From the NCBI RefSeq assembly GCF_002159975.1, contig NZ_NFJR01000013.1, forward strand, positions 21,559-85,558: 64,000 nt of DNA, given 5' to 3'. Of the stretch, positions 42,979 through 52,565 are shown in pieces. Source of the DNA: Barnesiella sp. An22. GTDB lineage: Bacteria > Bacteroidota > Bacteroidia > Bacteroidales > Barnesiellaceae. The translations under genes were made by a program, and so were the position numbers. Under the pieces are notes generated by a model. That model was not told where the DNA came from and ran no database searches. It saw nothing but the letters and a program-made list of their open reading frames with translations. The number at the start of each line of letters is the position of its first letter. Position 1 is the first letter of the stretch.

Positions 42979-44784
42979 TTAGAAACTTAGACCGTCGTCC
43001 CAACCGGGATTCTGAGTGAGTGCTCCGTTGGTGAGCGACCGTTCGGTGGTGGGAATGGGATAGAGGTAATCGCGCTCTTCGTTGAACTCGCGCGGCTCTA
43101 CGGCAATGTCGTGGCAGATGATGTTGCCGTTGTCGCCACCGGTGAGGGTGAACACCTCGTCCAGTTTGTAGAATTTACGGATATTCTTCACCGAGGGCTT
43201 TTTGCCGGTGTAGATACAGATGTCGACTTTTTCGCTGTCTTGAAGAGTGCCGTCGTTCATGTCGAAGATGCCGTAGCGGTCTTCGCCCGAACCTTCGGTC
43301 AAGCCGGGGAAGTACATACCCATGAAGGGCTGTTCGAGCATTTTGCCCTCTTTCCAGCGCATGAGGTCGTAGTATCTGAATCCTTCGAGAATGAGTTCGA
43401 TGGTGCGCTCGCGGCGGATTTCCAGAATTACGCCCTTGTTGTTGCCCGTTACGTTGTGATAGCCTGTCTGCTCGGCCATGAGGTAGGGGTCGGGGTTGGC
43501 GTTGGCAGCATCGAGGTCGATGTTGGGCATGCCTACCCGGTCGCGGATTTTCTTGATAGACTTGTCCAAGTCGGCTTGAGTGAGGGTCCCCAGTTCGGCT
43601 TTAGCCTCGGCAAAGTTCAGGTATACCTCGGCGGCGCGGAAGAGGATATAGTCGTTCGACGAGCCCATGTAGCCGTCGCCCGAAGCATCGGTCACCCATT
43701 TGATAATCTGGTAGCCGGTAGTCGAGGCGGTGAAATCGGGAGACATCACGGCGTCGCTGTTGATACGCATGTATCCGGGACCTACTACGGTTTGGGTCAA
43801 GCGGGGGTCGCGGTTCTGCATTTCGTCGTAGTATTGCATTTCGTCGTAGCCGGGTATGTCGGTGAAGCGGCTGCCGTCTTTCATCAGGTAGCTGTTGACG
43901 ATTTTCTTGTTCATGCCCGGTCGTCCGTAGGTAGTAGACATGGTGTAGTAGTTGGCCTCGTGTTTTACGGCTTTGGTGGCATCGTAGTCACGGGCCAGGA
44001 TGACCTCCTGTTTAATGGCATCCATCGAGGCAAAGAGGTCGCGGTAGGGCTTGTCGCCCGACTGATAGATGCTGTAAGGACTCTGGTCGATGAACTGTTC
44101 CGATACCGTGGCACACTCGTTGAGGAATCTCTCGTAGTCGGCGATACCGTGGTATTTGCGGTAGGTACCTTCGAAGAGGCAGATTCTCGACTTCAGGGCC
44201 ATGGCGGTCCACTTGGTTACCAGATAGAGCTCCTGGTCGTCGGGGATATGTTGGATGGCGTAGTCGATGTCGTTCAACACGGAGTCCATGATTAACTGGC
44301 GGGAGTCACGCGGCTTTTTCAAGTCGGGGTCGGTCGACGAGAGGGGCCGGTTGTACCAGGGTACATCGCCAAATCGTTTCACCTTCTCGAAATAGAAGTA
44401 GGCCCGGAAGAAACGGGCTACACCGTCGTAGTGCTCGCGGGCCGACTGGCTTTCGCAGCGGTGCGAGTATTGCAGGTAGAGGTTGATGTTACGCAGGTAA
44501 CCCCAGTCCCAACCGCCGCCTGTGGTGGGAATGGTGCGTGTGAGTCCTACCGTTGTGACGGGCAGGGTGAAGATGCATACCACATCCTCCGATTCGCTGT
44601 ATCCCGATTGGGCGGTGGGAAACTGTCCGTAGAAGTTGTTGGTGAAGGTTTGCAGCTCTTCCTCATTATTGAAATAGGTCTCGGGCGAAAGAGACGACAG
44701 CGGGAACCGATCGAGGTCGTCGGCGCAACTTCCGAGGGTAAGGGCTCCGGCCGCTGCCAGAATATATATGAGATTCTTTTTCAT
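42979..44784 (-). CDS. SusD/RagB-family glycan-binding lipoprotein
   Basis: This is the surface lipoprotein that sits as a lid on the SusC transporter and captures the glycan. The 601-residue protein has the lipobox LGSC near residue 19. The N-terminal region DLDRFPLSSLSPETYFNNEE and the end NPGWDDGLSF are typical of SusD. RERTIELILEGFRYYDLMRWKEGKMLEQP is a strong family signature region. It is 22 nt downstream of susC. Confidence 0.95.
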   Translation of the reverse strand: MKKNLIYILAAAGALTLGSCADDLDRFPLSSLSPETYFNNEEELQTFTNNFYGQFPTAQSGYSESEDVVCIFTLPVTTVGLTRTIPTTGGGWDWGYLRNINLYLQYSHRCESQSAREHYDGVARFFRAYFYFEKVKRFGDVPWYNRPLSSTDPDLKKPRDSRQLIMDSVLNDIDYAIQHIPDDQELYLVTKWTAMALKSRICLFEGTYRKYHGIADYERFLNECATVSEQFIDQSPYSIYQSGDKPYRDLFASMDAIKQEVILARDYDATKAVKHEANYYTMSTTYGRPGMNKKIVNSYLMKDGSRFTDIPGYDEMQYYDEMQNRDPRLTQTVVGPGYMRINSDAVMSPDFTASTTGYQIIKWVTDASGDGYMGSSNDYILFRAAEVYLNFAEAKAELGTLTQADLDKSIKKIRDRVGMPNIDLDAANANPDPYLMAEQTGYHNVTGNNKGVILEIRRERTIELILEGFRYYDLMRWKEGKMLEQPFMGMYFPGLTEGSGEDRYGIFDMNDGTLQDSEKVDICIYTGKKPSVKNIRKFYKLDEVFTLTGGDNGNIICHDIAVEPREFNEERDYLYPIPTTERSLTNGALTQNPGWDDGLSF

Positions 44785-44806
44785 AGATATAATTGTATAA
44801 GGGTTG

Positions 44807-47800
44807 TTAGAATGTAATGTCTATACCGAAGGAGAATGTCTTTGCATAGGGATAGACGCGGGCATTGCGGTCGTTGGAGAATTGCTCCGGGTCGATGTAT
44901 TTGCTCTTGAGAGCCGTCCAGGTGAGCAGGTTGTCACCGCTGAAGTAGACTCTCACGCGGTCTATCTTGGCTTTTTGGGTGAGCGACTGCGGCAAGGTGT
45001 AGCCGAAGGTTACGTTTTTGAGACGGCAGTAAGCCAGGTTCTGCAAATAGCGGTTGTTCACGTAGGCCAGGTGACGGTCGCCCTGTGCGGCATAGCCTCT
45101 GATTTTGGGGAAATAGGCGTCGGGGTTGTCTTCGCTCCAGACATTGTCGAGGAAGTCGATAGGGGTGAACGATGAATACGGACGGGCAAAACCACCCCAG
45201 AAGAGCATGGCGTCGGTACCCGGATAAATCTGTTGACGGCCGATACCCTGGAAGAAGGCCGAGAAGTCGAATCCCAACCAACCGAAGTTGATGTTGCCGC
45301 TGTAGTTGTAGCGAGGACGCGAGTTACCGATGATGCGCATATCGCCTCGGTTGTCGGCTGTCTTGGCACCGTCGTCGATGCGGCCGTTGCCGTCGAGGTC
45401 GACAAAGCGGGGGTCGCCGGCCTTCAGACCCTTATACTCGCCTACGGCCGTTTGCAGAATGTTTTTGGCAATGAGCGAGTGGTCTACCTGGGCCTGGTAG
45501 GCGGCAGCCTCCTCGTCGCTCTGGAACAGACCGTCGATGGTGTAGCCCCAGATTTCGCCGATGGTCATGCCTTCGTAGTAAGACGATACGTTGAAGTCTT
45601 TGGTGGGGTTGTCGTATTTGGTAATCTTCGAGATGTTATCGCCCAACGAGAACGATACGCCGTAGGTGAAGGGCTTGCCGGCCAGGTTGAACTTGTCGTT
45701 CCAGCTGATGGTCAACTCGTAACCTTTCGTGCGCAGGTCGGCGGCATTCTCTTGAGGCGACGAAGTACCGTAGGTAGCCGGCAGAGTTTTGCCCGGGACA
45801 AGCATGTCTTTGGTATCGCGGATATACATATCGCCCGTGAAGCTCAATCGGTTGTTGAAGAAGCCCAGGTCGACACCGATGTTTTTGTGAATGACGGTCT
45901 CCCAGGTGAAGTTGCCCGATGTGGGAGGCGAAACCGATGCGTAGGTGAGGAACTCGCCGTTGGCCAGATAGTTGTCCATTTGCACCAGATTCAGGGTCTG
46001 GATGTAGGGATAGGGGCTCGATATGGCCTGGTTGCCGAGCGAACCGTAAGAACCGCGGATCTTGAAGTTGGAGAAGGTGTTGCGGATAGGTGCAAAGAAG
46101 GGTTCTTCGCTCACGCGCCATCCGGCCGAAACCGAGGGGAATACGGCGGCACGTTTGTCGCGACGGAAACGCGAAGAGGCATCCCAACGCATGTTTACCT
46201 CGGCCAGGTAGCGACCTTTCCAGTCGTAACCGACGCGGCCGAAGAAGCTCTCCAGAGCCCATTCATATTGTCCGCCCTCGAGATAGACATCTTTGGAGGG
46301 GTCGCCCAGGTTGAAGTCGTTCAATTCGTTGGACTGGAGGTTGAGCATCGTGGAGTATAGATTCTTTTGATAGTCCTGCTCGTAGTCGAAACCGAGTACG
46401 CCTCGAACGTGGTGACCGTTGAAGGTGTTGTCGTAGTTGAGGTAAGCATCGATCATGTGGTAGTATTCGCTGTTGCTCCGTTGGCGTAACTTGTTCTTGA
46501 AAAGATTGGCCGAGCCGGTGCTTACGATAACGCCGGGTTCGGTCGAATATTCGGCCATCGAGGTGCGCACTACCTTGTCTTGCGTGTCGTAGCGGAAGCT
46601 GTAGTTGGCATGGAAGGTCAACCCTTTGTAGAGTTTGAAGATGGCGTTGACCGTGGTCGTCAACCGTTTGTTCTTGTCGTTGGTGAAGGTGGTACCGTCG
46701 CCGGTCATGATGTGTACACCGTCGGTCGGCTGCTGTGCGATGACCGCGTTGCTGAATACCCAACTGCCGTCGGGGTTGTAGGGCATCATAAAGGGCAGGG
46801 CGTGGAAGGTGTAGTTGGGAATATTTTCACCGTTTTCCAGACCGGGAGCCTTGTATTGCGAGTGGTACAGGTGAGTGGTTACGGTCAGGTTGAACCAGTC
46901 TTTGATGTCGCCGCTGATGCGGGCCCGCAGGTTGGCCGTGTTGAAGTGGTCGGGGTTCTGTTTGTAGATACCCTCTTCGGTGTGGTAGTTGGCACTGATG
47001 AAGTAGTTCATCTTCTTGGTGCCGCCCGATATGCTCACGTTGTTGTCCCAGGTAGGACGCGTGTGGCTGATGAGGTAGTTGTACCAGTCGAAGTTGGCAT
47101 AGTACATGTATTGGTCTATACCGCCGATGTTCTTCACGACGGTCCAGGGACGGTCGGGATTCTCTACCTTGTCGTAGCGGCGTGCTTCCAGCTCGGCATA
47201 GTCTTCGGCCGTATATTTGGTGTAGGTGGTACCGTTGTAGGAGCGGAAGAACTCGTCGACCAGCATGGCTGCATCGTATCCGGTGGTGATGAAGTCGGTG
47301 CATACGGTCGAGCCCGAGAAGCTGAACCGTCCGTTGTAGTTGACTTTGGCGTCGCCGGTTTCACCTTTCTTGGTCGTAACGAGAATGACACCGAACGAGG
47401 CGCGGGCTCCGTAGATGGCAGCCGACGAGGCATCTTTCAATACCGAGATAGACTCGACGTCGCGCGGGTTGATGTTGTCGAGATCACCCTCGACACCGTC
47501 GATAAGTACCAGCGGTTTGGCCTCTTCGTTGATTGAACCGAAACCGCGGATGTTGATGCTGGTACCTTCGTTGGGGCGACCCGAACCGTACGAGATGTTC
47601 AAGTTGGGGACAGCACCCTGCAAGGCACGGCCCAGGGTAGCTACCGGCCGGTCTTCGATCTCTTTCGACGAGATGGCGTCGACGGCACCGGTCAGGTTGG
47701 CCTTCTTCTGCGTACCGTAACCGATTACCACCACCTCGTTGAGGGCTTTGGTATCTTCGACCAGTTGGATGTTGATGTTACGATGACCTTCTACTTTGAC

Positions 47801-48292
47801 CCGTTGCGACAAATACCCGATGTACGAGTAGGTAATAGTTGAACCCGAAGCGGCCAGAATGGAGTAGTTGCCGTCAATATCGGTCACGGTGTTGGCTCCG
47901 TCTTTGACCGAGATGTTTACCCCGATAAGGGGTACACCGCTTTCGTCGGTAACCTGTCCGGATATTCTGATAAACGGATCGGCTTTCTTGGTAATTTTTT
48001 TCGTTAACACAATGTGGTTCTCTTTTACTTCATAGCCTATGTTCTGGCCTTGAAGTATCTGCGAGAGGGCATCCCCGAGTGAAGCCTCTTTCAGCACAAT
48101 GTTTACTCGGCGGTTCAGATCCACGTCGTTCACATTGAAAAAGAACGATTTCCCGGTTTGCTCCTTGACGGCTTCGATCGCCTCCTTTACCGTGACATTT
48201 TTCAGATTCAGTGTAATGTTCTGAGCCTGTACAATCGCGATATTACAGAGTAGCAGAAAAGCCAATAGCAGGTGTCTGTAATGCTTGATCAT
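44807..48292 (-). CDS. SusC/RagA TonB-dependent glycan transporter with STN signalling domain
   Basis: This is a 1161-residue outer-membrane importer. A signal peptide comes first, then an STN domain (about 24-95: ITLNLKNVTVKEAIEAVKEQ) that in such proteins contacts a FecR anti-sigma factor. A carboxypeptidase-regulatory domain (about 108-195), the plug and the beta-barrel follow. SusC signatures are VVVIGYGTQKKANLTGAVD and VLKDASSAAIYGARASFGV. The STN domain fits the FecR/ECF sigma pair 4-5 kb upstream, giving a trans-envelope switch. The C-terminus ends in aromatic Phe (TFSFGIDITF). Confidence 0.96.
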   Translation of the reverse strand: MIKHYRHLLLAFLLLCNIAIVQAQNITLNLKNVTVKEAIEAVKEQTGKSFFFNVNDVDLNRRVNIVLKEASLGDALSQILQGQNIGYEVKENHIVLTKKITKKADPFIRISGQVTDESGVPLIGVNISVKDGANTVTDIDGNYSILAASGSTITYSYIGYLSQRVKVEGHRNINIQLVEDTKALNEVVVIGYGTQKKANLTGAVDAISSKEIEDRPVATLGRALQGAVPNLNISYGSGRPNEGTSINIRGFGSINEEAKPLVLIDGVEGDLDNINPRDVESISVLKDASSAAIYGARASFGVILVTTKKGETGDAKVNYNGRFSFSGSTVCTDFITTGYDAAMLVDEFFRSYNGTTYTKYTAEDYAELEARRYDKVENPDRPWTVVKNIGGIDQYMYYANFDWYNYLISHTRPTWDNNVSISGGTKKMNYFISANYHTEEGIYKQNPDHFNTANLRARISGDIKDWFNLTVTTHLYHSQYKAPGLENGENIPNYTFHALPFMMPYNPDGSWVFSNAVIAQQPTDGVHIMTGDGTTFTNDKNKRLTTTVNAIFKLYKGLTFHANYSFRYDTQDKVVRTSMAEYSTEPGVIVSTGSANLFKNKLRQRSNSEYYHMIDAYLNYDNTFNGHHVRGVLGFDYEQDYQKNLYSTMLNLQSNELNDFNLGDPSKDVYLEGGQYEWALESFFGRVGYDWKGRYLAEVNMRWDASSRFRRDKRAAVFPSVSAGWRVSEEPFFAPIRNTFSNFKIRGSYGSLGNQAISSPYPYIQTLNLVQMDNYLANGEFLTYASVSPPTSGNFTWETVIHKNIGVDLGFFNNRLSFTGDMYIRDTKDMLVPGKTLPATYGTSSPQENAADLRTKGYELTISWNDKFNLAGKPFTYGVSFSLGDNISKITKYDNPTKDFNVSSYYEGMTIGEIWGYTIDGLFQSDEEAAAYQAQVDHSLIAKNILQTAVGEYKGLKAGDPRFVDLDGNGRIDDGAKTADNRGDMRIIGNSRPRYNYSGNINFGWLGFDFSAFFQGIGRQQIYPGTDAMLFWGGFARPYSSFTPIDFLDNVWSEDNPDAYFPKIRGYAAQGDRHLAYVNNRYLQNLAYCRLKNVTFGYTLPQSLTQKAKIDRVRVYFSGDNLLTWTALKSKYIDPEQFSNDRNARVYPYAKTFSFGIDITF

Positions 48293-48383
48293 TGATAGGG
48301 TTGATTTAAAGGTTAGTATTTAAGTTTTGGCTATAAGCATGAATGGACGTTATAAAAATTTTGTGTGTTCATCATAAGAGACA

Positions 48384-48414
48384 ACCCACAGAGCCTATCG
48401 GGTAGTCTGTGGGT
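48384..48414. other. Hairpin between GH20 and susC
   Basis: A perfect 9-bp stem (48384-48392 with 48406-48414) in the 194-nt gap upstream of susC. The T run lies on the plus side, so for the minus-strand genes it may act as a processing or attenuation element. Nothing else is seen in 48293-48486. Confidence 0.5.
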
Positions 48415-48486
48415 AAAACTTTTTTTTATCTTTTTTTGAACTATGTAAAATAAGCGCGTGTGAAGAGGTCGTGTATGGCGGTATCG

Positions 48487-50064
48487 CTACGGGACTACGG
48501 GATACCACTCGATACCCTTGTGGGCCCAGCGGGGATACAGCAGACGGTCGAGTGCAGAGATGAAGCGGCCGAAGTCTTTCTGGTCGGCCCGGCTCCACCC
48601 CGATTCGGCATAGGCGGCGATGCGGGGGAATACCTGTCGTTGCATATCTTCGATGCGAGGTATCCATTCGCTCCACATCTGGCAACCGCTGCCCAGCAGC
48701 AGGGGGCGATACTGGCTGTCGATGCCTTGAGGGAATGGCGAGAAGGCATAGGCTTTCTCGAGAGGGAGCTTGGTATAGTTGTAGTCGAGATAGGTGTCGC
48801 GGTGCGATGAGTTGATAACCCGGTGCCCCTGTTTCAAGGCTTCGGCAATGAGTGCGGGGTCGCCTTTCCAGAACTGCACGACGGCGTGAGGGTCGAGTGT
48901 GTGCGAACTCTCGATGTCGGCTTCGGCCCACTCGTGAATGTTTTTGCCCATGATGTCGTTCCACCCGACCAGGGTGCGGCCGTTGTCATGGATGAATCGG
49001 GCAATCTGGTTGGTGAACCACATTTGTACCTCGCTGTAATTGGCCAGGTGTTTCTCTTCCATCAGGCGGGCTATGTCGCGGTTGCTCTCCCAGGCTTCGG
49101 GGTGCACTTCGTCGCCACCGATGTGTATGTAGCGGCCGGGGAACAGGTCGAACACTTCGTAAAGTACGTTGTGGATAAACTCCATGACCTGCGGGTCGGC
49201 TACGTTGAATACTCCCCAGAAGGGGTTGAAATAGGCCGGAATCGAAGGTATGGTATCGAGAGCGCCCAGTTCGGGATAGGCCGTGATGGCGGCCGCGGTA
49301 TGCCCCGGCATCTCAATCTCGGGGACGATGCGGATGTGTCGCTCGGCGGCAAAGGCAACAATTTCGCGTATGTCGTCGTGGGTGTAGTAGCCACCGTGTA
49401 CGTTCACATCGTAGTCGGGGCTGTTCCACCCGCCTATCTGGCTGCTGTCGCGATAGGCTCCGATTTGGGTCAGCCGGGGGTATTTCTCGATTTCGATGCG
49501 CCATCCCTGGTCGTCGGTGAGGTGCCAGTGGAAGGTGTTCATCTTGAGGTAGGCCATCTCTTCGAGCAGTTGCTTGACGACGGCTTTTCCCTTGAAGTGG
49601 CGAGCCTCGTCGAGCATGAAGTCGCGCCACGGATACTCGGGCTTGTCGATGATTTGCAGGCAGGGTATGTGCAACCGGTCTTGCACGGCAAGTTGCCGCA
49701 GGGTCTGCATGCCGTAGAAGATACCGGCGTCGTGTGCCCCTTCGATGAGAATCGTGTCGGGCGAGATGGTGAGCCGATAGCCTTCGTCGCCCAGCAAGGA
49801 GTCCAGACTCTCGGTCCGAGCCAATACGATGTGATTGTTGCCCGTGCGCTCATGCAGGGCTATGTGTATATCTTCTTCGAGATATTGCTCCAGCAGTTTC
49901 ACGTTGGTGGCGCTGCAACGTGCTACGATGCCGGTACGAGGGGTGAGTGCAAAAGTTCCCTCACGTAGCTCGACCGACTGGGGTTGCGGGACGAGTAGCG
50001 GTTGTGCGGCAAGGGCTATGGCCGAGACGATGCCGGCCAGGAAGAGAATAAGTTTTCGGGTCAT
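48487..50064 (-). CDS. Secreted GH20 beta-hexosaminidase (second)
   Basis: This 525-residue GH20 enzyme has a signal peptide (MTRKLILFLAGIVSAIALAA). The GH20b domain spans about 22-140. The catalytic barrel shows HWHLTDDQGWRIEIEKYPRL and the catalytic pair in HIGGDEVHPE (D318-E319). Unlike the GH20 at 29914 it has no C-terminal accessory domains. It would remove beta-GlcNAc or beta-GalNAc. It is 10 nt downstream of the six-hairpin gene, so the two are coupled. Confidence 0.94.
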   Translation of the reverse strand: MTRKLILFLAGIVSAIALAAQPLLVPQPQSVELREGTFALTPRTGIVARCSATNVKLLEQYLEEDIHIALHERTGNNHIVLARTESLDSLLGDEGYRLTISPDTILIEGAHDAGIFYGMQTLRQLAVQDRLHIPCLQIIDKPEYPWRDFMLDEARHFKGKAVVKQLLEEMAYLKMNTFHWHLTDDQGWRIEIEKYPRLTQIGAYRDSSQIGGWNSPDYDVNVHGGYYTHDDIREIVAFAAERHIRIVPEIEMPGHTAAAITAYPELGALDTIPSIPAYFNPFWGVFNVADPQVMEFIHNVLYEVFDLFPGRYIHIGGDEVHPEAWESNRDIARLMEEKHLANYSEVQMWFTNQIARFIHDNGRTLVGWNDIMGKNIHEWAEADIESSHTLDPHAVVQFWKGDPALIAEALKQGHRVINSSHRDTYLDYNYTKLPLEKAYAFSPFPQGIDSQYRPLLLGSGCQMWSEWIPRIEDMQRQVFPRIAAYAESGWSRADQKDFGRFISALDRLLYPRWAHKGIEWYPVVP

Positions 50065-50074
50065 GGAATTGTGG

Positions 50075-52492
50075 CTATTTGAGGTAAATCCATTGGCAGC
50101 CAGAGACGGTTTTATGCACGCGTTCCCGGCCTGTCTGTCGGATGTCGATTGTTAGTTTTCGGGGAGTATTGATGTGAATTTTCGAAACAATGGCTTCGGC
50201 TGGTACAATGCTGAGGGTCCCCTTTTTCAGTTCGGCCCGGCAGTTGTAGGCCAGCAGTGAACCGTCGTCGCGCACCAGTACATAGGCCGAGGTGAGGGCG
50301 CACTCTTCCATTGCCTTGAAAATCTCCTGTACCGTATTGTCTCCGGCACCGCCGCGCTCTTGGAATACACAGAAGGTGTCTTCGTCGTCGGGCCGCAGCC
50401 AGGGACTTATCATGTCGAGGTACTGTTCGCCTACAATCGAGTCGGTCACTATGCCGTGATGTTTTTTCTCCGGATCCTCTACATAGAGCTGTGCCTCGAC
50501 GTAGGGGTCGGGAATGAAGGCCCAGCGCAGGGTACCGTCGGCTTTCATGATTTGTGCGCAGGTACCGAGCGTGTCCATGAAGTCTTTGAGGTAGAACTCC
50601 TCGCCGGTGAGCAGATAGAGGTAGTACGAGGCATAGATTTTCCAGGCCGTCCAGCCGTGAGGCGAGTTCATTACCTGGTTGGGAACGAAGTAGACATCGA
50701 GAGCCTCCCAGTAGCGCAGGGTTGCACCCCTCATGCGGCAGTCGGGTATGAGCAGCTGTTCGAGGCAGCGGTGCTTCTCCATCAGGTAGCGGGCGGCATC
50801 GCGGTAGGCGTTGCGTCGGGCCGTATCGGTGGTCTGCAATCCATACATGCCCAGTTGCAGGGCACTGCACGAAATCATGCCGTCCTCGAAGGTCATGTCG
50901 CCCTCGGTCTCGATATTGTCGCGACGGGAGCAAAGGTCGTCGATAGCCCGTTGTGCCGACTCTGAATGTCGGGTATATCGCTCGTTCCACAGCGGTTCGT
51001 CGGCCAGTTTTTGTTCGGCATTGGCCAACTCGAGCATCGACTTGGCCGTATAGATAACGGCTGTGTAGTGGGTGCCTTGTGAGCGGTAGGCCCCGTCGGG
51101 ACCCTGTATCCGGTCGGAGCAGAGGTAATCGGCTATGTGAGCCGCTTTTTCCAGATAGGGGCGGGAACCTGTGGCCTCCCACAGATCGACCAGCATGCCC
51201 ATCAAGGCCGAGAAGTTCTGTATGCGGTGGGGCAGGGCGTCGGGGTTGGGAATCCAGGTCGTGGTATCGATGATGAGGGGCAGGGTGCGGTCGAAGCGTC
51301 GTTGCAGGGCTTGGTCTTTCTCCGGGTCGGGGAAATATTTGGCAGTGAGGAATGCGGTGTAGTATCCGTAGAAAGTCTCGCAGGCGTTGGAAAAGATAGG
51401 TTGATTGCGGGCTACGAAATCGCGGGCGTTCTTCATGTACCACGACCAGGGTTGCCGCACGAATACGCGGGCTTCGGCCCGTTGGCCCGACTCGTTGGTT
51501 GCCACAATGCGGTATTCGCCCAGCTGGGCGGGAGCGAATGAGGCTTGGAAGAGTCCGTTTCCAATCGATCGGGTTGCCGTGCCGATGTGTTTCGCGTCGG
51601 GACCTTCGATTGATAGGGTTATCGGGCTGGTCGAGTTGACCCGTATGTCGAGAGGCTCGTCGGGCAATAGGGTATATCGGTTGCATTCGATCAGAGGTAT
51701 ATCGGCCCAGGCCGACAGCTGGGACTTGACATGGTCGAGCGAGTCGATGCGTCCCAGGTGAATCTCCCAACTGCGGGTTTCGCCCGGAGCCAGTTGCGTG
51801 AGGTGCTGCGGATGGCGTTCGGGCAGAGGCAGGGTGTGCAACAGTTCGAGGCTGGCCGTCCTTATCTGGTGTCCCCATTTCCATTTATACCACCCTTCGT
51901 AGATGTAGTTGAGCGCATACGAGGCGACCGGTTGCGAGGTGGCAAAGCCGAATAGAACTTGTCGGGGAGACATGAAATAGCCCCAGGCAAAATCTTTTTC
52001 GCAGCGCAGCAGGGTAGGGAAAAACTTATTATCCCATTGCGGATAGGAGTGCATTTCGCTGTCGATGCCCAGAATCAGCCGGCTGCGTTTGGGGCAGAAG
52101 GGCTTGTCGCTCAGATTGGTCATGGAACACTCAACCACGAGGTGGTCGCCGGCCGAGCGGTAGGTCATGCGGTAGGCTATGTGGTCGCGTTCGCCGATAA
52201 AGCTCCCCGGTTCTTTGGCATAATGGGCGAGCATGACCTCCTCCCAGGCAGGGCCCGACAGACGGTCGTGACGGAAAGGGATGGTTTGCCATTCGCCGTC
52301 GGCGAAATATTCGTATCGGTCGATGGTGCCGTCGGAAAGTCGAATAAAGGCTTTCCAGTCGGGACCTTCGACAATGTACTGTTCTTGAGGCTGTGAGGCC
52401 GGTGCTTGCAGGGGCAGCAACAGAGCTATCAACAGCCAGAACCGCTGGATGAGGTAGCCTGCCGGGAGAGTCGAAAATCGTTTGTTTGTCAT
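50075..52492 (-). CDS. Uncharacterised secreted protein, probable six-hairpin (alpha/alpha) enzyme
   Basis: This 805-residue protein has a signal peptide (LIALLLPLQAPAS). The first roughly 340 residues are beta-rich (IVEGPDWKAFIRLSDGTIDR), including an Ig-like stretch near 270-345. The middle, about 360-700, has repeated Trp/Tyr-rich helices (ETFYGYYTAFLTAKYF, FSALMGMLVDLWEATGSRPY, WTAWKIYASYYLYLL), typical of six-hairpin glycosidases and lyases. I do not recognise a family. Candidate acids lie in TEGDMTFEDGMISC and RYWEALDVYF. Its position between FecR and GH20 makes a glycan-cleaving role likely but unproven. Confidence 0.7.
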   Translation of the reverse strand: MTNKRFSTLPAGYLIQRFWLLIALLLPLQAPASQPQEQYIVEGPDWKAFIRLSDGTIDRYEYFADGEWQTIPFRHDRLSGPAWEEVMLAHYAKEPGSFIGERDHIAYRMTYRSAGDHLVVECSMTNLSDKPFCPKRSRLILGIDSEMHSYPQWDNKFFPTLLRCEKDFAWGYFMSPRQVLFGFATSQPVASYALNYIYEGWYKWKWGHQIRTASLELLHTLPLPERHPQHLTQLAPGETRSWEIHLGRIDSLDHVKSQLSAWADIPLIECNRYTLLPDEPLDIRVNSTSPITLSIEGPDAKHIGTATRSIGNGLFQASFAPAQLGEYRIVATNESGQRAEARVFVRQPWSWYMKNARDFVARNQPIFSNACETFYGYYTAFLTAKYFPDPEKDQALQRRFDRTLPLIIDTTTWIPNPDALPHRIQNFSALMGMLVDLWEATGSRPYLEKAAHIADYLCSDRIQGPDGAYRSQGTHYTAVIYTAKSMLELANAEQKLADEPLWNERYTRHSESAQRAIDDLCSRRDNIETEGDMTFEDGMISCSALQLGMYGLQTTDTARRNAYRDAARYLMEKHRCLEQLLIPDCRMRGATLRYWEALDVYFVPNQVMNSPHGWTAWKIYASYYLYLLTGEEFYLKDFMDTLGTCAQIMKADGTLRWAFIPDPYVEAQLYVEDPEKKHHGIVTDSIVGEQYLDMISPWLRPDDEDTFCVFQERGGAGDNTVQEIFKAMEECALTSAYVLVRDDGSLLAYNCRAELKKGTLSIVPAEAIVSKIHINTPRKLTIDIRQTGRERVHKTVSGCQWIYLK

Positions 52493-52565
52493 GGTCGATA
52501 GGGTATAAGAGAGGCTTGCAGACCTTTTGTGCAGGCCTACTCACGGGTAAATAGTCGTAGGTTGT

